From contig JAIBAI010000031.1 of NCBI GenBank assembly GCA_019695235.1, positions 1 to 35,789 of the forward strand: a DNA stretch of 35,789 nt, given 5' to 3'. Positions 1-9,536 of this stretch are shown here, one piece after another. The notes beneath the pieces are model-generated. The model searched no databases and was not told where the DNA came from. It saw only the letters and a list, made by a program, of their open reading frames with translations. The first letter of the stretch is position 1. The number at the start of each line of letters is the position of its first letter. The position numbers and the translations under genes are program-made. The DNA comes from Bacteroidia bacterium. GTDB taxonomy: Bacteria; Bacteroidota; Bacteroidia; M30B66.

Positions 1-93
1 CTTGCGCCCGCTATTGCTGCAGCTTCGACCTGGATTGTCTTCACCTTGCTGTATCTTCGTCCCAAAGGACTTTTATTCATTGAAATAATCTGA
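1..93 (+). CDS. C-terminal tail of a membrane protein (partial)
   Basis: An open frame runs from the first base to a TGA at 91-93 and encodes the last 30 residues of a protein that starts outside the window. The tail holds a hydrophobic stretch (residues AAASTWIVFTLLYL) followed by a short basic and then hydrophobic end, as in the last transmembrane helix of an integral membrane protein. The family cannot be named from so little. It lies 130 bp before dnaE on the same strand. Reading frame, hydrophobic composition and position support it as a real gene end, but there is no independent check. Confidence 0.5.
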   Translation, partial: LAPAIAAASTWIVFTLLYLRPKGLLFIEII

Positions 94-223
94 AGCAAGC
101 CTCCGGCCTTTGGAAATCATCCGGCAAAAAATTCACCTGATATTGTGAACATCTTTGACACAATTTTCTTTGGCACTTCGATAGGCTGCGTAATTTCACC
201 AAAGTAAATTTTTCAACTCAGTC

Positions 224-3200
224 ATGCCGCAATTCTCACACCTTCACGTACATACCCAATTTTCATTACTCGATGGTGCGGCTGATATCGGCAAATTATT
301 CAAAAAAGCGGTGGCCGACAAAATGCCGGCACTTGCAATTACCGACCATGGCAATATGTTTGGCGTATTTTCTTTTGTTGCCGAAGCGCTCAAACACAAG
401 AACGAAGACGGTTCGCTCAAGGTAAAGCCTATTATCGGCTGCGAGTTTTATGTGGTTGACGACAGGCATAAGAAAAGTTTTTCGCGCGACGACAAAGACG
501 TACGTTACCATCAATTGCTGCTTGCAAAGAACGAACAAGGCTATAAAAACCTGTCGAAACTATGCTCATTGGGCTATCTCGAAGGTATTTACGGAAAATA
601 CCCACGTATTGACAAGCAACTGCTGCTGCAATACCACGAAGGACTGATTGCTACCACCTGTTGCCTGGGGGCCGAGGTGCCGCGTACCATCATGCGAAAG
701 GGGGAGCAGGCAGGAGAGGAAAAATTCAAATGGTGGCTCGACCTTTTCGGCGAAGACTATTACGTTGAACTGCAACGCCACGGCATGAAAGAGCAAGACC
801 AGGTGAACGAAGTGCTTTTGCGTTGGGCCGATAAATACAAGGTGAAAGTAATTGCGTCAAACGACTCACATTATGTTGACCAGGCCGACTGGAATGCACA
901 CGATATTTTGCTCTGCCTTAATACGGGTGAAAAGAAAAGTACGCCTACCAACAAGGAGTTTTCTGACGAGGAGGGTTCGGTAAAGGGCAAACGTTTCGCC
1001 TTTTACAACGACCAGTTTTTCTTTAAGACCCAGGCTGAGATGGCAAGGCTTTTTGCCGACCTGCCCCAGGCACTTGACAATACCAACGAAATTGTTGACA
1101 AAACCTTTGTGCCCAACCTCAAACGGGATGTCTTGCTGCCCAATTTTCCGATTCCTGAAGGGTTTTTAAACCAGATGGACTACCTGCGGCACCTGACTTA
1201 TGAAGGCGCTGCCCGGCGCTACCCAACCATTACAGCGGAGGTAGATGAGCGCCTGCAGTTTGAGTTGGGTGTGATTGACCGTATGGGTTTTGCCGGATAC
1301 TTCCTCATCGTGGCTGATTTTATCAAAGCCGGAAGAGAATTAGGGGTGTTCATTGGCCCCGGAAGAGGCTCTGCAGCAGGCTCTGCTGTTGCATACTGCG
1401 TTGGTATTACCAATATTGACCCCATCAAGTACGATTTGCTTTTTGAGCGCTTTCTGAACCCCGAAAGGGCATCCATGCCCGATATTGATACCGACTTCGA
1501 CGACGAAGGCCGTCAGAAAGTGATTGATTATGTGGTAAATAAATATGGGCGCAACCAGGTGGCACATATCATTACCTACGGCTCTATGGCAGCCCGTTCA
1601 AGCATTAAAGATGTGGCAAGGGTGCTTGACCTGCCCCTGGCTGAGTCAAATATGCTTTCGCAATTAGTACCCGATAAACCCCTCGGGCTTAAGCTCAACC
1701 GCTTGCTTACCGCGCCTTTGACCGGTGAAGGCAGTCTTACCGAAAAAGAGGGCGTTCCGGCAGAAGAATTAGAAAAGGTGAAAACCATGCGAAATTATCT
1801 TGCTGATGAAGGTTCTTTGCATGGGCAGGTACTCAAAGAAGCGCTGGTGCTCGAAGGCTCGGTACGAAATACAGGAGTACATGCCGCCGGAATCATCATT
1901 GCACCGTGTGATTTGACCGATCTGATTCCGGTGGCTACCGCCAAAGACTCTGACCTGATGCTTACCCAGTACGAAGGCTCAGTGATTGAAGACGCAGGGG
2001 TGCTGAAGATGGACTTTCTGGGTTTGCGTACCCTGACCATCGTACGTGATGCACTGCAACTGATTAAAGAAAACCACGGCAAGGAGATTTCAATGGACGA
2101 GCTGCCGCTGGATGATACCCTTACCTATGAGCTGTTTCAGCGGGCAGAGACCAATGGTATCTTTCAGTTTGAAAGTGATTCGGTGAAAAAATACATGCGT
2201 GATCTTAAACCCGACACCCTTGAAGACCTTATCGCATTGAACGCGCTGAACCGCCCGGGTCCGATGGAATACATCCCTAATTACATCCGGCGAAAATTAG
2301 GCCAGGAACCGGTAGAATATGATTTGCCTGAGATGGAAGAGTACCTGGGTGAAACCTACGGAATCACGGTTTATCAGGAACAGGTGATGCTGCTTTCGCA
2401 AAAATTAGGAGGGTTTACCAAAGGTGAGGCAGATAAGCTGCGCAAGGCAATGGGTAAGAAAGACCGGAAAATTCTTGATGCACTTAAGCCAAAATTTATC
2501 GAAGGTGCCAAAGCTAAAAACCTTGATGAAAAGGTGCTTGAGAAAGTATGGACCGACTGGGAGGCCTTTGCCTCCTATGCCTTTAATAAGTCGCACTCTA
2601 CCTGTTATGCCGTTGTAGCCTATCAGAGTGCCTACCTGAAAGCCCATTATCCACCGGAGTTCATGGCGGCCAACCTGACAAATAACCTGGGCTCGATGGA
2701 TAAAATTACGTTTTTTATGGACGAATGCCGGAGCATGAATATTCCGGTATTAGGGCCGGATGTTAACGAGTCAGGGCTGAAGTTCGCGGTGAATAAAAAA
2801 GGAGAAATACGTTTCGGACTTGCAGCCATAAAAGGAGTAGGAGAAGGGGCGGCAGAAAGTATCCTGGCTGAGCGAACAAAAAATGGTGCTTTTACAGATG
2901 TGTTCGACTTTGTACGCAGGGTTAGTTTGCGCTCGGTGAACAAACGTACCATAGAGAACCTTGTGTTGGCCGGGGCATTCGACGAAATACAAACAAAAAA
3001 CAGGGCTGCCTATTTTCATGCAGAAATGCCCGGGAAACCATCATTTATTGAGCAATTGGTACGTTACGGACAGCAAACGCAGGAAGGACAAGCCAGTGCT
3101 GCCACCAGCCTCTTTGGTGATATGAGTGCTGAAATCAGCATCCCACAACCAAACTTCCCTAAGGCCGAACCCTGGCATCGCCTCGAACAACTTGACAAAG

Positions 3201-3817
3201 AAAAAGACCTGGTGGGCGTTTATATTAGCGGGCATCCATTAGACGAATTTAAAATCGAAATGGATAAATGCCAGTTGCTTAAGGAAGTAATGAACAAAGA
3301 GGCAAACAAAGGCAGGATTGATTTTCGCGTAGCAGGTATCATCAGCGCTGCCAACCACCGGATAGGTAAATCAGGAAAACCTTATGGCTCATTCGTATTA
3401 GAAGACCTTTCAGGTACCTATGAATTTTGGCTCTTCTCAGAACCATACCTGCGTATGCGCCACTTCCTTGAAAAAGGCAATATGGTATATGTGGATTACA
3501 AAATGGAAGCCCGGTTCAAAGAACAGACGGATATCAGGCCCAACATTGTTAAAATAGGGCTGCTTGCCGACCTGCAGGATCGCTATACCCTCATGGAAAT
3601 GAATATCAGTGAAACCACCCTTAATGAACATACCTTAAGTTCGTTGGTGGGTGCCATTGAAGCCCATCCGGGTAAATGTAGAATCAGAATTAATATACAA
3701 AGTGCTGAGCCTCAATTGAATGTAAGCCTTGTTGCCACGAATAAAAAAGTTACTGTCTCTACTGACTTGGTTACACAAATTGAAAGGCTCATAGGTACAA
3801 AAGTGGTATTAAACTAA
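224..3817 (+). CDS. dnaE: DNA polymerase III subunit alpha
   Basis: This is the catalytic alpha subunit of the replicative DNA polymerase (C family), 1197 residues, close to the usual DnaE length. The N-terminal PHP domain starts at once (HLHVHTQFSLLDGA, residues 6-19). The palm carries the PDIDTDF motif with catalytic Asp420 and Asp422, and a third Asp597 in KMDFLGLR. The helix-hairpin-helix region and a C-terminal OB fold (about residues 1025-1105) follow. The PHP domain keeps the full set of likely metal ligands: His8, His10, Asp41/His42, Glu74, His96, Cys146/147, Asp214 and His216. The E. coli protein has lost several of these. The start at 224 places the PHP domain directly at the N-terminus. 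The 130-bp upstream gap has no clear consensus promoter; a weak TTTG (169-172), 18 nt, TAATTTCA (191-198) arrangement is the best I see. Confidence 0.97.
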   Translation: MPQFSHLHVHTQFSLLDGAADIGKLFKKAVADKMPALAITDHGNMFGVFSFVAEALKHKNEDGSLKVKPIIGCEFYVVDDRHKKSFSRDDKDVRYHQLLLAKNEQGYKNLSKLCSLGYLEGIYGKYPRIDKQLLLQYHEGLIATTCCLGAEVPRTIMRKGEQAGEEKFKWWLDLFGEDYYVELQRHGMKEQDQVNEVLLRWADKYKVKVIASNDSHYVDQADWNAHDILLCLNTGEKKSTPTNKEFSDEEGSVKGKRFAFYNDQFFFKTQAEMARLFADLPQALDNTNEIVDKTFVPNLKRDVLLPNFPIPEGFLNQMDYLRHLTYEGAARRYPTITAEVDERLQFELGVIDRMGFAGYFLIVADFIKAGRELGVFIGPGRGSAAGSAVAYCVGITNIDPIKYDLLFERFLNPERASMPDIDTDFDDEGRQKVIDYVVNKYGRNQVAHIITYGSMAARSSIKDVARVLDLPLAESNMLSQLVPDKPLGLKLNRLLTAPLTGEGSLTEKEGVPAEELEKVKTMRNYLADEGSLHGQVLKEALVLEGSVRNTGVHAAGIIIAPCDLTDLIPVATAKDSDLMLTQYEGSVIEDAGVLKMDFLGLRTLTIVRDALQLIKENHGKEISMDELPLDDTLTYELFQRAETNGIFQFESDSVKKYMRDLKPDTLEDLIALNALNRPGPMEYIPNYIRRKLGQEPVEYDLPEMEEYLGETYGITVYQEQVMLLSQKLGGFTKGEADKLRKAMGKKDRKILDALKPKFIEGAKAKNLDEKVLEKVWTDWEAFASYAFNKSHSTCYAVVAYQSAYLKAHYPPEFMAANLTNNLGSMDKITFFMDECRSMNIPVLGPDVNESGLKFAVNKKGEIRFGLAAIKGVGEGAAESILAERTKNGAFTDVFDFVRRVSLRSVNKRTIENLVLAGAFDEIQTKNRAAYFHAEMPGKPSFIEQLVRYGQQTQEGQASAATSLFGDMSAEISIPQPNFPKAEPWHRLEQLDKEKDLVGVYISGHPLDEFKIEMDKCQLLKEVMNKEANKGRIDFRVAGIISAANHRIGKSGKPYGSFVLEDLSGTYEFWLFSEPYLRMRHFLEKGNMVYVDYKMEARFKEQTDIRPNIVKIGLLADLQDRYTLMEMNISETTLNEHTLSSLVGAIEAHPGKCRIRINIQSAEPQLNVSLVATNKKVTVSTDLVTQIERLIGTKVVLN

Positions 3818-3825
3818 ACTTTGAT

Positions 3826-3833
3826 TATTTTTG
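3826..3833 (+). promoter_or_regulatory. Bacteroidota -7 promoter element before the two-component operon
   Basis: The 71-bp gap between dnaE and the response regulator contains TATTTTTG, an exact match to the Bacteroidota -7 box TAnnTTTG. Transcription would start near 3840, leaving a leader of about 48 nt. No good TTTG is seen at the expected -33 position, so only half of the consensus is present. Confidence 0.45.
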
Positions 3834-3888
3834 TAGCAGGGCATGATTTTATTTCATAAATAGCAGCTGCTAAAGCGCACACAAATAG

Positions 3889-4569
3889 ATGAACATACTG
3901 GTTGTTGAAGACGAGCCAAAAGTGGCGACAGTTCTTAGAGATACACTATACGAATACAACCATCTTGTAGATATTGCGCCGGATGGCATTGAAGGCCGTC
4001 AGAAAGCGCTCGAAAATGAGTATGATTTAATCATACTTGATTTGGTGCTGCCTTATATCAATGGTATAGAGGTTTGCAAGGCGGTACGACATGAGAAGGC
4101 AAAAGTGCCAATTTTGATGCTTACCGCCCTGGGAAGTACGGATGACCTGGTAAAAGGCTTTGAGGCAGGCGCTGATGATTACCTGGTGAAGCCATTTGAG
4201 TTCAAGGAGCTGATGGCCCGTATCATGGCATTAAGCAGAAGGTCGAGCGTAGTGAGTGATGAGAACAGAATACTCAAAACAGCCAATCTTGAGTTAGATC
4301 TCGACCGAAAAATTGCCAGGCGCGATGGGGTGAAGATTGAGTTGACGGCCAAGGAGTTTATTCTGCTTGAATACTTCATGCGCCACCCCGACAAGGTGCT
4401 TTCGCGCAATACGATTTCAAGAAAGGTATGGGAGATTGATTTCGAAACGGGTACCAATATTGTAGATGTATATGTAAATTTTCTGCGAAAGAAGATTGAC
4501 AAGGCTTATGAGCCTAAATTATTGCATACCATGATAGGTATGGGCTATTATTTTGGTGTGAGAGAATGA
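3889..4569 (+). CDS. OmpR/PhoB-family response regulator
   Basis: A DNA-binding response regulator of 226 residues. The receiver domain (about 1-118) has the acidic pair Asp8/Glu9, the phosphoacceptor Asp51 (LIILDLVLP), Thr79 and Lys101 (YLVKPFEF). The C-terminal winged-helix domain (about 125-225) is of the OmpR/PhoB type, ending in the typical RKKIDKAYEPKLLHTMIGMG region. It would be phosphorylated by the histidine kinase whose ATG overlaps its stop codon by 4 bp, and would then bind promoters. The overlap implies translational coupling. The stimulus and the regulon cannot be read from the sequence; neither neighbour (dnaE or a lipid kinase) is an obvious target. CopR/ArlR-like subfamily names would be guesses. 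Confidence 0.93.
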   Translation: MNILVVEDEPKVATVLRDTLYEYNHLVDIAPDGIEGRQKALENEYDLIILDLVLPYINGIEVCKAVRHEKAKVPILMLTALGSTDDLVKGFEAGADDYLVKPFEFKELMARIMALSRRSSVVSDENRILKTANLELDLDRKIARRDGVKIELTAKEFILLEYFMRHPDKVLSRNTISRKVWEIDFETGTNIVDVYVNFLRKKIDKAYEPKLLHTMIGMGYYFGVRE

Positions 4570-5960
4570 CCATCCGGCAAAAGCTTACCCTTCAATTTTT
4601 GGTGCTAAGCTTTGCCATGTTGGCAGTTAGCTTTGGTGTAATTCTGTTTTCACAATATTCATTTAGAAAAGAGCAATTCAATGACCGCCTCGCCTATAAG
4701 GCACGAAGCATAGCTGATGATATAGAAAATTTAGGTGAATTTTCAATAGAACAACTGCGCCGTATTCGTCGCTCAAGCAGTCAGCTTTTTTCTGAGCAGG
4801 TATTTTTATTCGACCATAATGGCAGCATGCTTTTTGCGGCACCTGAAGCACCATTTAGGTTTCAGCCGGATACGGAGTTTGTAAATTTAGCACGCTCTAA
4901 ACCCGATTTTTTTTTTGACTGGGAACAGTATGAATGTTATGCCCTGACAATCAATGCAGCCGGCACGCAACATCTGATTGTTGTGGCGGGATACGACCAG
5001 TTTGGGCATGGTAAAATGGAAAACCTTCGGGAGTTTCTCATCATACTGCTGCTTTCAGGGCTGGTTATCTCAGCATTTACCGGTTGGTTTTTTGCCGGAA
5101 AAGCACTCGACCCTGTAAGTGAAATTGTAAGGCAGGTTGATACAATAACTGCTGGCAATCTGAACACGCGCTTAGATGAAGGCATGCGTCGTGATGAGCT
5201 GAACCGCCTTGCAATGACCTTTAATCTGATGCTTAACCGGATTGAGCAGGCCTTTGAGGCGCAGAAAACATTTGTTGCCAATGCTTCACATGAGTTGCGT
5301 ACCCCTCTCACTATTATCTCAGGCAGGTTGGAGCTGGCATTGCTCAGGGGGCAACAACAGCATGAATACGAAAACGCCATCCGGGAGGTTTTGACCGACA
5401 TCCGTGCCCTCAATCAAATCTGCACCTCATTGCTTGTTCTTGCAACGGCACATAGTAAAAACCAGCAGGGTAGTTTCAAAGCCATACGTCTTGACGAATT
5501 GGTCTGGCAGGTACGTTCCGGCTATCTGAAAGCAAATCCTGATGTACAAATTGAAGTTGATTTTGAACATCTGCCTGAGGAAGTTTCTGACCTCACCATG
5601 ATGGGCGATGAACATTTGCTTTCAACCCTTATCCATAACCTGCTTGAGAATGCGGCAAAATTCTCGACCAACAAAAAGGTGAAAATTCACCTTGATTTCG
5701 ATGCCCTTCACCTGGTACTTAGTGTTCACGATCAGGGTCCGGGCATGACGGCAGATGACATTGAACGCATTACCCAGCCATTTTACAGGGGCAAGCAGGC
5801 AGTTGGCAAATCGGGTTTTGGCCTTGGTTTGGCGATGGTAGAGAATATTGCGAAGCTACACAACGGAAGCCTTGAGATATCCTCTGTTGTTGGTACAGGA
5901 AGCACTTTTAAGGTAATCTTTCTTCGCAACCTACCTGCAGGTGAGTACCCGCAGGGATAA
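4566..5960 (+). CDS. sensor histidine kinase (HAMP, HisKA, HATPase_c)
   Basis: A membrane sensor kinase of 464 residues that partners the preceding response regulator. Transmembrane helix 1 spans about 7-29, an extracytoplasmic sensor region about 30-155, and helix 2 about 157-177. A HAMP linker (about 178-231) is followed by the dimerisation H-box NASHELRTPL with phosphoacceptor His242. The ATPase domain shows the N box (HNLLENAAKFS, about 357-367), the G1 box (DQGPGM) and the G2 box (GFGLGLAM). All catalytic motifs look intact. The sensor loop of about 125 residues has no recognisable fold, so the signal is unknown. The ATG lies in the ATGA overlap with the regulator. Its 3' end overlaps the 3' end of the convergent lipid kinase gene by 30 bp. 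Confidence 0.94.
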   Translation: MTIRQKLTLQFLVLSFAMLAVSFGVILFSQYSFRKEQFNDRLAYKARSIADDIENLGEFSIEQLRRIRRSSSQLFSEQVFLFDHNGSMLFAAPEAPFRFQPDTEFVNLARSKPDFFFDWEQYECYALTINAAGTQHLIVVAGYDQFGHGKMENLREFLIILLLSGLVISAFTGWFFAGKALDPVSEIVRQVDTITAGNLNTRLDEGMRRDELNRLAMTFNLMLNRIEQAFEAQKTFVANASHELRTPLTIISGRLELALLRGQQQHEYENAIREVLTDIRALNQICTSLLVLATAHSKNQQGSFKAIRLDELVWQVRSGYLKANPDVQIEVDFEHLPEEVSDLTMMGDEHLLSTLIHNLLENAAKFSTNKKVKIHLDFDALHLVLSVHDQGPGMTADDIERITQPFYRGKQAVGKSGFGLGLAMVENIAKLHNGSLEISSVVGTGSTFKVIFLRNLPAGEYPQG

Positions 5961-6815
5961 AGGTTTTACCTGAAAGTTCAATATTGCCTGCTCATGATAG
6001 GCATCCCCGTCAAGATGCACCACAGCCGGCCCGGTACGTATAATTTGAAATTTATCAGCAGCAAACATTTTTATTTGGCCGGATGGCTTTAAACGCTTGC
6101 TGAATAATCGCCAGATGATACCCGGAACATGCAGCAAACCAGCATCCCTGATGATGGTAATGTCAAATTTTCCGTCGCGCATATCAGCCAGGGGGGCGAT
6201 GTAGGCATTGTTGCCAAACTGACTGCCAATACAAATACTGATTATCATGGCCTGTTCGGTTGACATTGCCCCCTGTTGGTTGATTTGACAAGCAAAAGGT
6301 TTGTATTTGAAATACTCGCCAATACTTATACGGGCATAATTTATCAAGCCTCTTTTTTGAGAATGTTGAAACATTGCAGCTACATGGGCATCAAAACCAA
6401 TTCCTGCAACATTTACAAAGGTTTTCCCGTTGAGTAGCCCGGTATCAACCATTGTTGCCTGGTACTGATTTAGTACTGCAATTGCTTTTGAATAATTCAT
6501 TGGTATGCCCAGCGAACGCGCATAACCATTGCCCGAACCAGCCGGAATAATGCCCAGAGTGGTGCCGCTGCCGGCTACCAAAGCTGCTGCACGACTTACC
6601 GTACCATCGCCCCCCGCCGCTACCAACAAATCAATATGTTGGTTTACAGCCTCACCGGCCAGGCGGGTAAGATGTTCGGTAGATTGCGTTTCAACGATTT
6701 GGAAATCAAAAGTCTTCTTACAAAGCTCATTTTCAATACTTTGCCTGAGCCCCGCTTTCGAGTAACCTCCCGAAATAGGGTTGAGCAATACCAATGTACG
6801 TAATCCTGAACCCAT
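5931..6815 (-). CDS. diacylglycerol kinase-like lipid kinase (YegS/LCB5 family)
   Basis: A 294-residue member of the DAGK catalytic-domain family (YegS/BmrU/sphingosine kinase-like), which transfers phosphate from ATP to a lipid. Motifs seen are the N-terminal LLNPISGG strand, AAGGDGTVSRA (GGDGT at 68-72), GIIPAGSGNGYARSLG (glycine loop at 91-97) and a C-terminal HLDGDAY. An ATG 66 nt further upstream (6881) would add 22 residues with no family resemblance and lies within a promoter-like region, so the ATG at 6815 is preferred. Bacteroidota make sphingolipids, so a lipid-salvage role is possible, but the substrate (diacylglycerol, sphingoid base or other) cannot be told from sequence alone. 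The gene is convergent with the histidine kinase, with a 30-bp overlap. Confidence 0.9.
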   Translation of the reverse strand: MGSGLRTLVLLNPISGGYSKAGLRQSIENELCKKTFDFQIVETQSTEHLTRLAGEAVNQHIDLLVAAGGDGTVSRAAALVAGSGTTLGIIPAGSGNGYARSLGIPMNYSKAIAVLNQYQATMVDTGLLNGKTFVNVAGIGFDAHVAAMFQHSQKRGLINYARISIGEYFKYKPFACQINQQGAMSTEQAMIISICIGSQFGNNAYIAPLADMRDGKFDITIIRDAGLLHVPGIIWRLFSKRLKPSGQIKMFAADKFQIIRTGPAVVHLDGDAYHEQAILNFQVKPLSLRVLTCR

Positions 6816-6851
6816 AAAACCCGAACAACGCTGCGAAATAACACAAATTTT

Positions 6852-6882
6852 ACAATTTATTAATTCAATGCAAGGCTTCAAA
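6852..6882 (-). promoter_or_regulatory. possible promoter of the lipid kinase gene
   Basis: Read on the minus strand, TTTG (6879-6882) is followed after exactly 19 nt by TAAATTGT (6852-6859). This fits the Bacteroidota promoter spacing, with two mismatches in the second box. It would give a leader of about 30 nt before the ATG at 6815, and it overlaps the extra N-terminal codons of the longer frame, which argues against the upstream start. Confidence 0.35.
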
Positions 6883-6959
6883 GAATGACAGAATACCTTA
6901 TTTTAGCTGTTTTATGGTTATACGCTGCAATTAATTGTTTATCAGCAGCGCCTTTTTAT

Positions 6960-7451
6960 ATGAAACAGCTTATTATTATCAGACATGCTAAGGCAGAATC
7001 AGGCGGGGGGCAGCAGGCCGACTTCGACCGGGTGCTCAGTGAAACCGGCAAAACCGATGCGCAAAGTGCCGGATTGTTTCTGAAAAACATACTCAACGAA
7101 AAACCATTTGTACTTGCCAGTCCTGCCAAAAGAACCCGGCAAACTGCTGAAATAATTGCCAAAGGCTTAGGCCTGGATGCCAGGGAATTGCATTTTGAGC
7201 CGGATATTTACCAGGCTGGTGCTGATAAGCTGCTGAGCATTGTACGTAGCCTGCCTGAACACGTAAATACAGCCATCCTTGTTGGACATAATCCGGGCGT
7301 TTCATGGTTGTTGCAGCTACTAAGCGGAGAGGAGACTGAAAAATTTCCTCCATGTACCATTGCGGGGCTGCGGTTTCAGGTTGCTACCTGGCAACTGGTA
7401 GAAGAGCAGTGCGGGCAGATAGATTGTTTTCATTTAGCAAACCATCATTGA
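6960..7451 (+). CDS. sixA: SixA-like phosphohistidine phosphatase
   Basis: A 163-residue member of the histidine phosphatase (phosphoglycerate mutase-like) superfamily. The signature IIRHAKAES places the catalytic His at residue 9, and the second catalytic histidine is His110 in LVGHNPG. Length and the short RHAKAE motif match SixA, which removes phosphate from phosphohistidine proteins; other small-molecule substrates cannot be ruled out. An in-frame ATG at 6885 would add 25 mostly hydrophobic residues before the motif. Family members begin almost directly with the first beta strand, so 6960 is chosen. It is followed after 3 bp by ppk1, so the two are surely co-transcribed, and a role in phosphate/polyphosphate physiology is a reasonable inference. 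Confidence 0.85.
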   Translation: MKQLIIIRHAKAESGGGQQADFDRVLSETGKTDAQSAGLFLKNILNEKPFVLASPAKRTRQTAEIIAKGLGLDARELHFEPDIYQAGADKLLSIVRSLPEHVNTAILVGHNPGVSWLLQLLSGEETEKFPPCTIAGLRFQVATWQLVEEQCGQIDCFHLANHH

Positions 7452-7454
7452 GCA

Positions 7455-9536
7455 ATGGCGAAACGCTATTTCAACCGCGACCTGAGTTGGCTTTCGTTTA
7501 ACCAGAGAGTTCTACAAGAGGCGGGCAACCGGGAGGTTCCACTTTATGAACGCTTAAAGTTTCTGGCGATTTACTCGTCGAACCTTGAAGAATTTTACCG
7601 GATTCGTGTGGCTGAGTGGAGGAGGCTGGCAAAGTTGACCCGTAAAACAAAAAAGGCACTCCCTGAGCGTCCACCAGAAATTCTTAAAAAAATATACCAA
7701 CTCGTACGCAAACAGCAACAGGAGTTTGATGCCATTTTCCGCAATCAAACTTTGAAAGACCTTGCAGATGCAAAAATACTTGTGCTAAACGAGCGCAACC
7801 TTAACGACAGTCAAAAAGCTTTTGTACGCGCGTTTTTTCATGACAAAGTGCAGCCCTACCTGAAACCAATTGCACTTAAGTCGAAAAAGACAAAATTCGC
7901 TTTAGACGAGAAGACCATTTATCTGGCTGTGAAACTTTGCGACTTTGATAGGCCGGGGCCACAAAAGTTTGAATATGTATTGGTTGAAATTCCGGTACGC
8001 ATGGCAGGCCGTTTTGTTGTATTGCCGGATGAAGGAGGCTATCATTGTGTGATGATGCTTTGCGATGTAATTAGAACATGTATAGAAGAGGTATTTCCTG
8101 ATTATGAACTGATAGAAGCATATAGCATTAAGATGACCCGTGATGCTGACATTGTGTTGGAGGATGAATTCAGTGGCAACCTGCTCAAGAAAATAAAGAA
8201 AAGTCTTACAGAGCGTCCTAAAGGCGACCCCACCCGTTTGTTGTGCGACCGTTCAATGCCAGCCGATTTTTTACAACATCTGCGGCAGGTATTTTCGCTG
8301 GGGCCGCTTGCAATCATGCCAGGCGGTCGCTATTTGAACTTATCTGATTTGTTAAACTTTCCGGTTTTTGACTCCCATGGCCGCTTTTTTAATGAAAAGA
8401 TGCCCTGTATTGAAGAAAATTCAGGGTCAATATTCAGGCAAATCAGCAAAAAAGACATGCTGCTTCATTTCCCCTATCATTGCTTCGAGCCGGTAATTGA
8501 TTTTTTACAGCAAGCCGCCGACGACAAGCATGTACAGGCCATTTATATTAGTCTTTACCGGGTAGGGAGTGCTTCAAGAGTTATCAAGGCGCTCAGAGCA
8601 GCGCTGGAGAATGGGAAAAAAGTTATCGCATTTGTTGAACTAAAAGCCCGTTTTGACGAAGAATCAAATATTGAATACGCACGTGAATTAGAAGAAGCGG
8701 GGGCAAGGGTATTATATAGCTTCCCCATCCTGAAAGTGCATGCAAAACTTATTAGTGTTGAACGAACAGAAGAGGGGAAAATCAAACGCTATGCATACCT
8801 TGGCACAGGAAACTTTAACGAAAACACTGCAAAAATATATGTTGATACCGGGTTGTTTACGGCCGACAGGGCAATTACCAAGGAGGTGGCCAGTGTGTTT
8901 GATATGCTTAATGATACAAGGATAAAAAAAGAATTCAAACACCTGCTTGTAGCGCCCGACCACATGCGCCATGATTTGATTACCCTTATTGACCAGGAAA
9001 TAAAAAATGCTTTAAAAGGTAAGCCTGCATCAATAATGTTAAAACTAAATGGTTTGCAAGACCATCGTATGATTGATAAACTCTACGAAGCCAGTAGCGA
9101 AGGGGTCAAGGTAAAACTGATCATCCGTGGGATATGCTGTCTTATTCCGGGAGTAAAGGGGATGAGTGAAAATATCAAAGCCATCAGTATTGTTGACCGT
9201 TTTTTAGAGCATAACCGCATTTATATCTTTGGCAATAATGGTAATTCAAAGGTTTTTCTATCATCAGCCGACTGGATGGAGCGTAACCTGAGTCGCCGCT
9301 TTGAGGTTGCTTTTCCGGTACTCGACCCTGATTTAAAAGCAGAAGTTGAAGGTATGTTTCATATTCAATGGAACGATAATGTTAAAGCAAGGGTGATCAA
9401 TAAAACCCAAAGCAATACATTCAGGAGATCACGCTCCCCAATAAAAAACAGGTCGCAAACTGAATTGTATAAATTTTTACAGACAAGATTCGAAGCGCAA
9501 ACAACAAAGCAACTTAAAAAATCAAAAAAAGAATGA
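7455..9536 (+). CDS. ppk1: polyphosphate kinase 1
   Basis: A 693-residue PPK1, the usual length, which reversibly polymerises ATP gamma-phosphate into inorganic polyphosphate. The N-terminal domain opens with YFNRDLSWLSFNQRVL, the hallmark of the family. The two phospholipase-D-like catalytic domains follow: the phosphohistidine is His429 in LKVHAKL, the counterpart of E. coli His435, and YLGTGNFNENTA and the later LSSADWMERNLSRR motifs are present. It starts 3 bp after the SixA-like gene, and its last codons overlap the ATG of the acylase gene (ATGA), so the three genes form one transcription unit. Nothing appears missing or broken. Confidence 0.97.
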   Translation: MAKRYFNRDLSWLSFNQRVLQEAGNREVPLYERLKFLAIYSSNLEEFYRIRVAEWRRLAKLTRKTKKALPERPPEILKKIYQLVRKQQQEFDAIFRNQTLKDLADAKILVLNERNLNDSQKAFVRAFFHDKVQPYLKPIALKSKKTKFALDEKTIYLAVKLCDFDRPGPQKFEYVLVEIPVRMAGRFVVLPDEGGYHCVMMLCDVIRTCIEEVFPDYELIEAYSIKMTRDADIVLEDEFSGNLLKKIKKSLTERPKGDPTRLLCDRSMPADFLQHLRQVFSLGPLAIMPGGRYLNLSDLLNFPVFDSHGRFFNEKMPCIEENSGSIFRQISKKDMLLHFPYHCFEPVIDFLQQAADDKHVQAIYISLYRVGSASRVIKALRAALENGKKVIAFVELKARFDEESNIEYARELEEAGARVLYSFPILKVHAKLISVERTEEGKIKRYAYLGTGNFNENTAKIYVDTGLFTADRAITKEVASVFDMLNDTRIKKEFKHLLVAPDHMRHDLITLIDQEIKNALKGKPASIMLKLNGLQDHRMIDKLYEASSEGVKVKLIIRGICCLIPGVKGMSENIKAISIVDRFLEHNRIYIFGNNGNSKVFLSSADWMERNLSRRFEVAFPVLDPDLKAEVEGMFHIQWNDNVKARVINKTQSNTFRRSRSPIKNRSQTELYKFLQTRFEAQTTKQLKKSKKE

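Noticed and set aside
94-223. A hairpin terminator after the first partial gene
   Set aside because: Only CCGG/CCGG four-base pairing is possible around 104-129, with no extension of the stem.
4937-5413. A 158-residue minus-strand open frame
   Set aside because: It lies wholly inside the histidine kinase gene, antisense to its conserved HAMP and H-box region; its translation is rich in Ser/Arg without any motif.
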